A DNA stretch of 64,000 nt from Nageia nagi (taxonomy: Eukaryota; Pinophyta): NCBI GenBank assembly GCA_050084985.1, contig JBITNC010000001.1, positions 116,560,001 through 116,624,000 on the forward strand. The letters run 5' to 3'. This document shows, in pieces, positions 11,880-23,419 of the stretch (its first letter is position 1; every line of letters starts with the position of its first letter). The notes beneath the pieces are model-generated. The model did not search any database, was not told the DNA's origin, and saw nothing but the letters and a program-made list of their open reading frames with translations. A program made the translations under genes and the position numbers.

Positions 11880-12280
11880 TTCTCTTTAGAGAAAGAGGAA
11901 TAATTATTCTTCTTGAAAGTGAAAGTGAAGAAGATAAGATTTGAAACACTCATTGATCCTAGATTGTTGTCTAACTTGATTTTAAAGGACCTTACGGTGG
12001 AGTTAGGGTTATACATGAAGAAGCATCCTAAACCTTATGAATTGGTGGGTCATGTTAGAGAGTTCTGTATCACACATCAGTGTTGACTTAAGTTTGGTAT
12101 TGATGCTAGTTTCATTGATGAGGTTAAAGTGGATGTGATACTACAAAACATTTGTATCATCATCTTGGGAAGTCCATACTTGTACGAACATGATGTGGTA
12201 TTCTATCAATGAAAGAATAAGTACCATCTCATGAAGGATGACATTTATTATGTGGTGTTTTCTCATAAAACTTGAAGTAG
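11880..12280 (+). pseudogene. retroviral-type aspartic protease relic
   Basis: Plus-strand fragments read KIRFETLIDPR...SNLI, then ELVGHVREFCITHQC, LKFGIDASFIDEVKVDV and IIILGSPYLYEHDVVFYQ. This order (active-site strand, FIDEV segment, then ILGSPYLY) is that of the pepsin-like protease of plant gypsy elements, which cuts the Gag-Pol polyprotein. The catalytic D-S/T-G is altered to DPR. The protease domain in the 57.5-61 kb element is related (HPHPYPLGLMHKDASL there, HPKPYELVGHV here). No pol follows: the next recognisable feature is the right LTR. Confidence 0.65.
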
Positions 12281-12758
12281 GAAGCTTCTATTTGTGGGCC
12301 CTATTTTCAAGAGGAATAAAGAGGTCCCAAATGCAAGAGGTAATCAATCTTCTTGTCTCTATTATCATTTTTTTTGATAATAATGAGTATTGTATTGGAC
12401 AAATTATATAGAAAGTATCAAAGGATATTGCTTATGTTAACAACTCTTTTTATGTTGTTTGGATCACTTGGTGAGTTTTTTTTTTAAATAGATCAAATGA
12501 TAATATATATGGTTATATGCCTTTGTATCCTCAAGATGTGAGGAAAAAGGCATTGGTATCTAATCCTAAGAAGTAAGATATGAAGATTTCATGATTGGTA
12601 TCTATGTGGTGGCAAAAACAAGGTTTGGAAATCAAAGCTAGTGGGAGGAGAGTCTCCTCACCTTATTTTCAAATAGGGTTATGGAACCAAGTGCTCCTAA
12701 AGAATGGTTGTAAGTGTGAATGCTTTTGGGATGAAAGCTATTTCTCCATTGGGAGGTA
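12281..12758 (+). other. interior 3' segment ending in polypurine tract
   Basis: About 480 bases separate the protease relic from the right LTR. No RT or integrase motif is visible. The stretch ends in CATTGGGAGGTA immediately before the LTR start TGATAT, a good polypurine tract for plus-strand priming. A small plus frame (12595-12795) crosses into the LTR and resembles no known protein. Confidence 0.5.
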
Positions 12759-13421
12759 TGATATGAAATTGAATGCATTAAGTAGTAAAGTATAATCTCT
12801 CTCACTTCTCCTCGATGATGTTGAAAAGAGTCCTATAAGAGTATTTATAATTGAGTACCATACTCAATTAGATTTGTTATATGTGGTTGTTCAAAAGTTT
12901 CATTAATAATAATAATTAAATATTATTATTATTAATTAATTATGTATTATTAAAATTTAATATTTCAATATTTTAAATTATATTATAATTTTAAAACCTT
13001 TTAAAAGGTATGTTTTAAAAATGACCATTGATTTAAGTGACAAGAGGAGTGTAGTTTATAAAGCGGATTACTCTCTATTTAGAACATGTTGGCAAATGGT
13101 TCAAAGGAGTTTGAAAATGTGTACTATTAAAAGGCACCATAATGGAATATATCCTTAGGTAATCATTTTTAATGGAGAGCCTATGATGGCATACACTTGG
13201 CCAAATATCTATCCATGTGTATGGTGTCACTATAGTTCTATGGATACCTTAGAGGGAGGCCACATTATAAAAATTAGAACTGTTATTTGTGAATCTGATA
13301 TTAGTTTACTATAAGAAGCATGTGATATCATAGTATTTATCAATGCCTTAAGAATAGGTGGATGTGATAAAATACCAACATGAATGCATATTATCATATA
13401 AGGAAGGATCTTGGATAAAGA
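12759..13421 (+). repeat. right LTR of gag-only gypsy element
   Basis: This is the direct-repeat partner of 8343-9005 and has the same length. It starts right after the purine tract and ends near GGATAAAGA, matching the left copy. The sequence diverges after that point, so the boundary is supported from both sides. I could not identify a convincing target-site duplication. Confidence 0.85.
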
Positions 13422-15110
13422 TGACACATAGCTAGAATAAAGCTATGATGGAGATTTAGAAAGGGTTCAATGTAAGTCATGACATATGAAAACTTAGATA
13501 CCTCATTTTGAATGTTGTAAAGGTTGTCCATATTTATAGAGGAGGGATCAAATAAGAATTCAATGTGAAATAAAATAGTTATAAATTATTGAAGATTAGT
13601 AAATAGAGAACATCTTTTATAGATAAGGATAATCATTAAATCTATCAGCCTTCAGAATTAGCATGATATCTATTTGAAAAAATATTATTGGGAGGCTTCT
13701 CACCAATGATTTTTATGAAGAGAATTGATAACCATAATAATCGAGGAGATGTTAGTTACAAGTGATACAAGTTATTTTGATAAGACAATATTAATGCATC
13801 CCAAAATAAACATTTTACCCTATCACACTTAGTGGTGTGGAGTTGGAGGATATCTATAAGGTACCAACATGGAGACTTTATTAAGCCTATCACTTGTTTT
13901 ATCATGCATAGAAGAATTTAGAAATGGTTAAAATGACCATATTTTAGATATTTATTTTTCACCATATGAGATATAGATCATAATATCATTATGAGAATCC
14001 ACCAGTCAGTAATGGAATTTATGCTTATGTTTGGAGTTAGATCATTTATCTAAGAATAATTTAGCACCATGGAATAGAGGGAAAATAAACTAATGATATA
14101 AAAAATTGAAGGGAGACATTATTACTTGGGTAGAACCATGTTCTTGATCAGAAAGCATCTAAATATAGTGTCATGTAGAGTTGAATGGAGAACCAACTCA
14201 ACAAGGAGTCCATAGTGAAGTGCATAGTCAACAAATAGTTGTGTGAATAGAGAAGATGCTAGAGTGTTGGGAAAATGATCCATAAATGATAGGGATTGTA
14301 TTTTTTGTTAATAAGTGAATCATATAAATGAAGGTATTAATGTGGATATGTGCAAATAATAATTACATAATCATTTGGAATGGAATAAAGCAAATTGATA
14401 TGCTAAAATAGAACCTTGTTGTTAAATCAAAACATTGTAATCTCTAGACAATAATAGTCCTATTAGGTAGATTATAAGAGGGGAGGTCATGAAGGTTAAG
14501 GAAGAGTCAACTTATATATTTTGTAGTATTTAAATTTTTGAACTTCACTCTACATAAGTGATTCAAGGTTGATAGTAGGTCATAAACACTAGTAGATAAG
14601 AAATCTAGAGTTGGGCATTTTGAGATAGACTAGAAGAACAGTCAAGATATCGTTGTTGCTACACTTCATTTGTAAAGTCTATTTTATTATTTATTCTCAA
14701 GAAGAGAGTAGTCCAAATATAAGTATGAAGAGAGAAAATCCCATTGAGGCTTGTTATAAATCACTATACCACCATTAAATAAGAGAAGCATTTTGCTGGA
14801 GGTAGATTGAAGATGACCGAACCTAGGTATTTTGTTGTGTCTTTTTAATTATGTGTGATTACATATTTCTCATCTATTACTGTTCTTATTCTACAAGCAC
14901 TTACAATTGAATTATTTAAGTGTGAATTGAATATGTTAAGAGAGGGGGGAGTCCACTCTTGTTTATATACCATCAAGCAAAGTAGCAATAATAATTTTAG
15001 AATTCACTATGATCTTATTCACTACTACCCTTTTCAAATTGGGATCTAAGCACTTAGGTCACCCAAAGTTATCTACTGCCCTATGGTGATCATATGAGCA
15101 ACTAATATGG
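13422..15110. other. unassigned stretch between two elements
   Basis: No terminal repeats or domains are recognisable between the gag-only element and the plus-strand LINE. Part of it may be 5' untranslated sequence of that LINE. The open frames here are short and resemble nothing I know. Confidence 0.4.
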
Positions 15111-15123
15111 AGTAACATAAACC

Positions 15124-16200
15124 ATGGAGAGAGTTATTCTCTCAAGAAGATAAGATAGTTGATACTCCACCACTTACAGATATATTCTTGGATGATGAAA
15201 AATTGAGCATACAAATCTCACGTACGATTATGGATCAAATAGTTAAAAGAGGGAGATTGAACTTAGTTAAAAAAATATAAGGTTTACAATTAAATATTGG
15301 TGATATTAAAATATGGAAAAAATATAAATGGGAAATTCATGGCATTCTAGAAATTGTCATCATGCTTAATGACTTTATGCTCTTCACCTTCAGTAATGAG
15401 GAGGATAGATATGCTATCTTGAGCATTCCTTGATTATTTATAAATAGAGGACTATTCCTAGAATGGAGGCCATGACTTGACCCTATGAAAGCACAAATTA
15501 TGCAATCTCCCATTTGGATTACTCTCCCAATTCTTTCCTTTAATATTTAGTATCCTAAGGTATTTGAAGAGATTGGTAATTCCTTTGGAAAATTTATCAT
15601 GATGGATGAAGTCACTAAAGCACAATCAAGAATGGTAGTAGCTCGATTATGTGTAATGATAGAATTTAGAGTAAAAGTTTTGAAATCAATATCATTGGAG
15701 GTTAAAATAGGTGATGTGGAATAGGAGTTGTATTATGAGAATAACAATTATCTATGTACCTTATGCAATTAGGTAGGTCATATCCTAAATTCATGCCCTA
15801 TATGATTCTTATGTGAAAAAAAAGAATTATAAACCAAACAACCACCAAAGGATATTGCCAAAGGAGAAGGTGGACAGGAGGGATAAATTAACCTAGAAGA
15901 TAAAGTGTATGAATAAGGGAAAGAAACATATGATGCATAAGAGATTGATAAAGAATATTGTAATGCACAAGTGAGTAACCCAATAATGATCATATTAGTG
16001 TAGGTATTGTAAGTGCCTTATAGAGGTTGGAAAGATGTTCCAAGTAAAAAGAAAGGTAGAAAGAACCCAAAAAGTTTAAAGGGAATGGTAATACATAATT
16101 CAAAAGATAGATGGTAATAAGGAGTACCCATAAAGGAAGGCCAAGCATATATGACATCTATAATATGGAAGCATTAAGAAATGTGGAAGATGGAAAACAA
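15124..16200 (+). pseudogene. LINE ORF1 relic (DUF4283-like and CCHC knuckle)
   Basis: Translation from the ATG near 15124 gives MERVIL and, after a frameshift, DTPPLTDIFLDDEKLSIQIS. The DUF4283-like domain follows (KWEIHGILEIVIMLNDFML, then FTFSNEEDRYAILSIP and NRGLFLEWRP, about 15320-15480) with WITLPILSFN after it. A segment like FGKFIMMDEVTKAQSRMVVA leads to a zinc knuckle at 15755-15796, where Cys, Cys, His and Cys are all present with one stop between them. ORF1 binds LINE RNA. Stops and frameshifts make it a pseudogene, but motif order is unmistakable. Confidence 0.75.
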
Positions 16201-16250
16201 GGCACATTGAATAGCTTTGGGGGTAGAACACCCTCTAAAATGGATGCTCA

Positions 16251-16440
16251 ATGATTATTCTAGCATGGAATGTGAGGGGGTGAAATTCCCCTTCAAAAAG
16301 TAGGCTTATATGGGAGGTCTATCGAAATAATAGGAGAAACTCCAATTTTTATATGTACTAGAACCCCTTGGTACAACCAATTAGATGATGATGTGTGTAA
16401 GAGGAGGATATCCATATTCAAAATAGATATTTGTGTTTAT
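16251..16440 (+). pseudogene. LINE ORF2 endonuclease start, truncated
   Basis: The frame from ATG 16251 reads MIILAWNVRG, a stop, then NSPSKSRLIWEVYRNN. This is the start of a plant L1 ORF2 endonuclease, including the catalytic Asn of AWN. The rest of the endonuclease, the RT and RNase H are missing after about 16440. Confidence 0.8.
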
Positions 16441-16889
16441 AGCTATTAGACTACAATGAATCTTAGATGCTTCATGTTTTAATTAATATTGTTTTTCAAA
16501 ATCTAAAAACTTTTGTAAATATAGGTTTTGGGGCCCTATTTCTGAAAACCCTTTTTTTTACCCTTGTAAAAAAAATAATAATATAGAATTATAATTTTAT
16601 AATATTCATTACTAAACCATTTTTCCCTTTGAATGTATATGCAAGAAAGAAGTTCAAGTAGTGATATGGTGGAAATTTCTTAATTTTTACAAAAAAGATA
16701 ATTGACCTTTAAAGTGCTGCATAAGGGACTAATTTTATTTTTTGCATTCTAATTCACCTAATGACTATGGTTAGAATCCAATCTTATTGATGAGAGTTAA
16801 AGTGTTCTAAAAATGTACCTCCAAACATTGGGACTTCAATATTAAGTTTCTTTGATGATGGATATATCAATCTTTATTGATTAAAATGG

Positions 16890-18580
16890 AAATTCAAACC
16901 ATATTTCTTAATATCTTTAATATGTTTCAAATAATGTTTTGAAATTGAAGTTAGGTTTTTTTAAATTAATGAATTTATAAAAATAAAAGTATTATTTTCA
17001 TAAAATTAAAGGCATTTAAAAATTTAAATAACTTTTTAGAAAATAAATGCTAATTTATGCATAATATCAATACAAAAATATTACAAGACTAAAATAGTTA
17101 GCAATATTTAGTATTAGCAATGCTTCTAATTGTCACTTATGGGTAAAGGTATTATGTAGAATTATTGCATCCAATACTTGATATAATTACGATAATAATG
17201 TATGTGGTATTGACCCTTTAAATAATTGAGGAGAAATAATAGAGAGAAAAAATCTTTCCCTTTCCTTCTTATATTCATTCATCATTATTGCTAGACATAT
17301 CTCAATATTAAATATTTTTTTAGTATATAGGAATATTTTTTTGATGTTTAAAGATTTGTTTCAAGAAAGCATCAATATATGGTGTATCCCTTTCATGTAC
17401 TACATTGGTACCATTTATCATTCTCATTCACATACCTTAAGATCTTTCTTAGATACAATTATGTACATCAAGAGGATTCGATTTTTTCATGTATCAATAA
17501 GCATACAAAAAGGGTGAGTATCAAAAGGGTTAATATATCAAATATGTGGTATATAGAAAAGGGAACCTTTTCAAGTGATAAGGAACCACACATCTCCCTT
17601 AAAAGAAAAAGTATTTAAACTAGATCATTTATAAAATTTGTTTGTAAAATCTAATAAGAAAATACCATGATTAGAGTGGTCAATAACATTTTAGAAAATT
17701 CTTCTCTTCAAGGATTTATGAAAAAATATTTTTAGATGGTTTGACAAAGTGTCTTTCCTTTCACTACTCTAACCATGTATCTTTCTTATTATAACTATAC
17801 TAACTAGTATTATAAGTAATTGTATTTTGAGTGAATTATATTTTAGGGGAGATATATGGCTCCTTATTATTTCAAAATATTTTTCTTTCTATATATTATC
17901 AATTTAATACATCAAATATTTTGATATACTTACCATTTTCCTATATTAATTGATATATGAATAATCTTGTTCTCTCCATATACATGGTCATAGGTAAGAG
18001 AGATCTTAATATTTATCAAAGAATATAATACATGGTATCCAGGTAGTATATGAAAATGATTCATCCTAGCTTGACATATTCTTAAATACAAATCCTTATA
18101 TATGGGTGTAACTTCCTTATATACTCAACTTTTCTAAATATTAATATTTATGTTGATCAATAACTTGATAAATATCTAAATGAAGGGAAGGGAAGATAAA
18201 AAAATTATTTTACTTATTTATCATAGGTAACTTAAAGGGTTGAATTTTATATATTTTATTATTGTAGTTTTATCAGGCATTGGATGCAATAATTCCACAT
18301 AACAACTTTATCCATGAATGAGAACCAATAGCACCACTAGTGTTGAGCATTGCTAACTATTTTTATTTTACAAAATCACTTACTTAATTTTTATGAACCA
18401 AAAATTTGTATCTTTACTTTGCAAAAAATAACTTCAATTTTTTAAAAATGCCTTCAAATTTGTGAAAAATACCTATACCTTCAAAAAAGGTTGAAAATAT
18501 ACCTAAAAGGTATTGATAAAAGTATTTTAAGCAATCAAGGATTCATAAAAAACAACATTAAAGAAATTAAGGTTTAAGCT
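16890..18580. repeat. 1.7-kb imperfect palindrome (foldback), arms about 830 bp
   Basis: The left half matches the reverse complement of the right half almost to the centre near 17722. Anchor pairs: 16896 with 18575 (AAACC/GGTTT), 17011 with 18452 (GGCATTT), 17164-17172 with 18282-18290 (ATTGCATCC), 17586-17599 with 17845-17859 (ATCTCCC), and 17671 with 17772 (TTAGAGTGG). The coordinate sums run from 35443 at the centre to 35471 at the edge, so the arms are collinear with few gaps. Arms differ by scattered substitutions. No transposase or other protein is recognisable inside. It could be a foldback-type transposon, an inverted duplication of an LTR, or a hairpin transcription unit. Confidence 0.85.
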
Positions 18581-21500
18581 ATTAATATATTAAAAAGGTT
18601 TAAAAGAATAAAAATTGCTTTGAAGTTTTTTTAAAATCTATTAAAAAGATGGCACATTAAAAAACTTACCTTATAGAAATAAGAGTATATGATCTATAAT
18701 CAATAGGAATGAGTTTCTTATAAAATCATTAAGTACATGGAAGTTTGAATAGGGTAAAACATGGGTCAATTGGCAAAATTGGATGTAAATAATTATTGTG
18801 TAAGTGCTCATAGGTGTAGTTGGATCCATAGATGTCTTTTTCCAAATATCAGGCTAAGTGATATACTATATGAGAACTAGATGTAGAGGAACAAGTTAGT
18901 GGATATGGAAGTTAGTAGGTATAATATATGATTTAAAATGATGGAATAGTGGTAAGGAATTTATGCATAATTTTATATATAACATCTAGAAGAAATTGAA
19001 ATTATTCTTGAAATAGGTAGTATATATTATACAAGGGAATCTTGTATGAGGAATAGGCATGAAGGAAGTATTAGAAAGGTTATAAATACATTTGGTATGA
19101 TTCAAACATAAGTACAATCATATAATATTGCACAAACTATTATAATAATTTACTTTTAATCCATTTACTAGAAATTGTTAATTGGTAAAATGGAGAACTT
19201 ATAAATGGTATTAAAAAATAATTATAATGATGTGGTTTTGAAAAATAAAGATAGAAATCATAGATTAGGTAGTATAATAAGAGAAAAAAATAATTGGATA
19301 TTCATATCAAAGGAAAATTCAAATTAAGAAATTTTTTTAGAACAAACTAGAAAATAGAATAATATTATTATTATGTGGGATTAGACATGTAGGTCCTAAT
19401 AAGATAAATTATTCAAGTTGGTGAATGCATGTGAAGACTAGTGTTATAAAGATAGAGATGGATTTAGGGTGGTTCGATATTATAAGAGAAGATAAATCAT
19501 CCAATATCCTTTTAAACCCAATATTTTGTAAATTATATGACCTATCAAACTTTGTACAAAGATAGATATAAATCAATTATTCATTTAAATGGTTATTTAT
19601 AACGTAATTATGATGTATAATAAAATCACCAAGCTTGTTTTGATTATCTTATTCTAAGAATATTTGGATGAAATTGTAATTAAAAATATCTTCATAAACT
19701 TATCTAATATCTTTATAAAGTGTATAGGTAAGGTTAAATTGATTTTAATCTTATGAGGCATTTAGGTTGCAAAGCTTATAAATTCTTTTATACTAATATT
19801 TCTTAGGTATTTTACATATACTAGATTATTTATTTAATTCATATGAATTAGCTCTTAATTTTACAATCATAAGTTTTTTTTGGAGATTGGTCACCTTATG
19901 TGGATAAGATGGATATTCAAGTTTTGGATTAACAATGGATGTTCAAGTCTCATTTTTGAGACTATTACTTTTATTTGTGATAAAGGAAAGAGAATGAAGG
20001 TCAAAATTTGGGCTAAAATTTAAGATTGGTTATTTTGTATGAATAATAATGTAATATTTAGAATAGTGTAATTATTAGGTTGTATATCTAATACCAATGT
20101 TATTTAATAAATAAGTTAGTAGGCATATCAATGGTCATGATACAAAATATAAATCCTATAAGAAGCTTCAAGACCTATATGAATGATAATCTAATTCAAA
20201 ATTCATTTAACTTCAATTGAATCTATTTAACCTTAATATAAAAAATGGTGTTATCATGAATCTTACCTCAAAAATCAAATATATAGATTCTATTGTATCT
20301 ATCTCATGACCCTAATTAAGACCCTTGTCCCAATGTATTTTACATATATTCAATCCCTCCATGTGAGTGGTCAAATAAAAATAGTCAATTTTGATAGATA
20401 GTTCTATGAATTGGTTGAAAAGGATAAAGCATTTGGAAGAAAAAAAAACTAAAATCTTATATTTGAAATGTTGGAATATATAATCCAACTTAGGGTAGGA
20501 ATTGTAATATTTCACCTACAAGTTAGATTAGAAGATATGGTATGGAAACACATTAGAAATCAATTGGCTAACATTTGGGTAGCTTATACGATTGCTGGTG
20601 GAGAAAGAAGGTTATAACTATTTAATTTGTGACCTTGGCATCCAAGTATCCATATTTGGATGCTCAAAATCAAAGAACATCTAAAATATCACTTGATTAT
20701 GGCCACTATTAATATAACTATAGCCTCTTAATTATCCCCATACTCAGATGTGCGATGTATTATGTGACATTCCTCTACTTCATCCATGAAATGAGTCCTT
20801 TTTTGGCAACATTTTTTCTCACATAATAGCTATTCCCCAATTTTTTGATAATAGTTCTCCCTAAGTTCCTTGGCATGTCACTATATTTTTATCTATTCCT
20901 ATATAAATTTGTATAAAGATGTATAGTTTGATTACACACCATTGTAACCCATTTCTGATTTAATAGAATTGTAATTTACCCATAAAAAATTTGTATTATT
21001 TCATATAATAATTAGTGAATATAATTATATTAGTTATTAGGTAACTAAGATAAATAAATTATAATTGTTTGTATTATATGTTACATATAATATAAATAAC
21101 TTAGTATATATTAAATATTAAGTATTTATATCATATATTACTTATATATAATAGTAATACTTTAACACACATAAGATTAATAATATAAGTATAATAAAAC
21201 AAACTTATCTATGTCTATTTTATTTTAAGTATATAATATGTAGGTTAATTTATTATTTATTACTAAATAATTATATTAGTTAAATAAGCTACATAGTCAA
21301 CTTGAGTCAACTAAGTGACTTGGCATAAACTCCTTGTTATGGCATGTGGTGGGTATATGGTATAGTGTGGCATACTTATAGTGGTATAAGGTATGAGTAT
21401 GGCATCCTCATGGTGGCACATAGCATAGAAAGTGTTATCTATGAGTAGAGGTCACATAGTTAACTATATGTACATGAGACAAGTGGCTCATGCACTCTAG

Positions 21501-22220
21501 TGGTGGTTTGTAATTTCAACAAATGAATTTTTTAGTTAATTAGAACATGGAATTCATCCAAGAAGTTTAGCTAGTATTTTAATTTTTGGATTATTATTTC
21601 ATATGTTATTTGGGATATGTAACTTGGATACTTGGATCATATGTGATAGATCTTGGATTATAAGTAAAATATCAACATTATACTTATATTGGTAGAAATA
21701 ATTAAATACTAGAGGATCTCTCATTGTATGCATTTTTTTCCCTTTGGGGTTTCCACATTATATATATAAAAAATTATGGTTTGATGTTGTTATTCTAAAA
21801 ATTATTTAAATTTAGGGCCTAATATCAGTTTTTAATATTGGTGTATAAATTATAGCTTTTATAATATTATTATTTCCTTTTTTCCACCTTCATGAAATAT
21901 ATCACTTATTAGGCTTTCACGTTAAGGCTTACATTGATCATATTCATATCATCTACTAATTTCAACATTATACCCATTCTAGAAAATGGGATAAAGTTAT
22001 AATTTCTCATTATATTATTCCATTTATAGAAGATTAATTGCATAAATATTAATATAATAGATGGCATAAATGTTCTTTTATACTCTCCTCTCTCTTGTTG
22101 GTGATTGGCTAATTTAGCAAAAAGTTGATGTGTGAATTCTTACCTATAGATGGGAATGTGGGAAATGTATAGAATGTAAAAATAGTGATATATGTACCAA
22201 TATTGAAGAAATTTATCTTT
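18581..22220. other. AT-rich unassigned stretch
   Basis: No coding domain was recognised. It contains very AT-rich blocks (21000-21260), a run of imperfect TGGCAT/TATGG-like repeats (about 21320-21430) and a tight 12-nt hairpin at 20639-20664 (GCATCCAA/TTGGATGC). It is probably old transposon sequence. Part of 20.3-22.2 kb may belong to the copia relic that follows. Confidence 0.4.
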
Positions 22221-22650
22221 CATTAATAATCCATAAAAAAAAATTATCATTAAGAGAATGAATGGAATAATTTTGAATATGGTAAGGGTAATGTTTTATT
22301 TTGAAAAGAGTAAAGTTGATCTTTTTGGCTGATATAACCCTTTATACAATTGATATTATAAATATATATGCATCAACAACTCTCAATGATAAGACTTCCT
22401 ACCGAATGTGGAATACTTTCTCTCCTTTAATGAAGCATCTCAAGCTTTTTAGGTCAACCTACTATGCTTTGATCTATAAGGAGAAGAGAAATAAATTATT
22501 TCTAAGTAATTATAAATATATCATTCTAGGATACTTAGAATCACTAAAAGAATATAATTTGTACAACAATATCAATAAAAAAGTCACCATCTCTAGAGAT
22601 TTCATGTTCTATAAGATTTCAAAAAATGAAACCATGACCAAGAAATAATT
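22220..22650 (+). pseudogene. Ty1/copia integrase C-terminal relic
   Basis: The end of a copia integrase is visible, first as ILNMVRVMFYF (the RTILNMVRSM segment) and then in an open frame from 22301. That frame holds DKTSYRMWN, HLKLFRSTYYALIYKEKRNKL, YIILGYLESLKEYNLYN and KVTISRDFMF. These match in order the copia motifs KTPYE, HLRVFG, KxxKLDDKS, GYS..KGYRLYNP and SRDVVF. Integrase inserts element cDNA into the genome. The upstream catalytic core is not visible. The relic continues at about 31.06 kb, where an RT segment appears, with a gypsy element inserted between. Confidence 0.75.
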
Positions 22651-22932
22651 AAATTTTCTTCTTAAGAATATTATGATTACCACTTGTTATTAATTTTATA
22701 ATGATATTATTAAAGTTAAAAGGGGGACATAAATCTTGAATTAATTTTTTATATTTATTCCCTCAATTCTCAAGGATAAGAATAATTTTTTTTATTGATA
22801 CCTCATTATTTAAAGAATATAAACCAACTTACTCTATAATTAGGATGTCATAAACAATATGGAGAGGTTGAATAATTATTGATATTAAAATCAAGTAAAT
22901 GAATAACCATATACACTCTTAAAATAACCCAA

Positions 22933-23345
22933 ATGTTATTACATAAAATTGATTTATGCATTTAAATTAATACATTAACAAATATGTGCCCATGCTTATA
23001 CACACCTAGTTCATGAATATTAATATTATCTTGGATATGGTCAATATATATCATCAACTTACTATATTCTTGTTTATGTAGGTACATGCCAACCTAAGGA
23101 GTAGGTCATATTATTATCTATATATGTAGCAATCTAATAGTAAGTCCACATCAACAAGATACATGATCCCATATTAGGTCTTGATGATGGTAGTTTTTTT
23201 AGTTGTCTCTTGACATTGCCATTCAAGGTTGGGTTTGTGTACTTCCATATGCGAGCATCTTGATGATTGTTAGCTTATCTGAGTATCAAACCGAGATCAT
23301 TGAGACTATGTGTGGAGGCATAGAGTTAGTTCAGGATAGAACCTT
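22933..23345 (+). repeat. 5' LTR of Tat-like element
   Basis: This is a direct repeat of 29864-30276. Long shared blocks include the ATCTTGGATATGGTCAATAT segment and TAGGTACATG. The start at TG 22933 aligns with 29864. The end is uncertain by about 10 bases, because similarity fades between 23335 and 23350. No clear primer-binding site follows. Confidence 0.85.
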
Positions 23346-23419
23346 TTCAAGTAGATGATTTGATTGAGTTTGGTAGCCCTCTATGTGATGAGATCTATTT
23401 ATGCATACCACCATTAGAT

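Larger units (their letters stand above)
9003..12758. repeat. gag segments in alternating orientation
   Basis: The same gag sequence appears as a chain of segments whose strand alternates: plus 9003-9036, minus about 9037-9440, plus about 9440-10430, minus about 10430-11040, plus 11040 onward. Neighbours therefore form inverted repeats. At 10430 the plus copy ends in AAAGTACAAG and the inverted copy begins at once with TGTTTCAACTC, with almost no spacer. The block CTTGGTTGGAGAACCATGTG (9582) recurs inverted near 9295 and direct near 11082. Copies differ by many substitutions, so the rearrangement is old. Confidence 0.85.
8343..13421 (+). mobile_element. Ty3/gypsy element with gag and protease only, rearranged
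   Basis: Two direct repeats of about 663 bp (8343-9005 and 12759-13421) bound an interior that carries pieces of a gypsy-type gag and an aspartic protease. No reverse transcriptase, RNase H or integrase is present. A purine tract GGGAGG ends just before the right LTR. A decayed primer-binding site is at 9469. The gag region is scrambled into segments of alternating orientation. The element could only have moved with enzymes from elsewhere, or it is a deletion product. The protease is of the same kind as that in the gypsy element at 57.5-61 kb. Confidence 0.8.
15110..16440 (+). mobile_element. 5' part of a LINE (ORF1 and endonuclease start), plus strand
   Basis: This is a LINE ORF1 with a DUF4283-like domain and a zinc knuckle, followed about 450 bases later by the first residues of an ORF2 endonuclease. 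Homology ends near 16440. Loss of the 3' portion is unusual for a LINE, whose copies are normally truncated at the 5' end, so a later deletion or insertion probably removed it. The element is on the opposite strand to the LINE at 2.6-8.2 kb and has a different state of decay. Confidence 0.75.

Noticed and set aside
17379-17618. 79-codon frame inside the palindrome
   Set aside because: The matching position in the other arm does not preserve a frame, and the text resembles no protein.
21320-21430. true tandem repeat of TATGGCAT-like units
   Set aside because: Spacing is irregular and matches are short; it could be chance in biased sequence.
22301-22648. a free-standing 115-codon gene
   Set aside because: Its motifs are those of a copia integrase C-terminus; it is a piece of a larger broken element.
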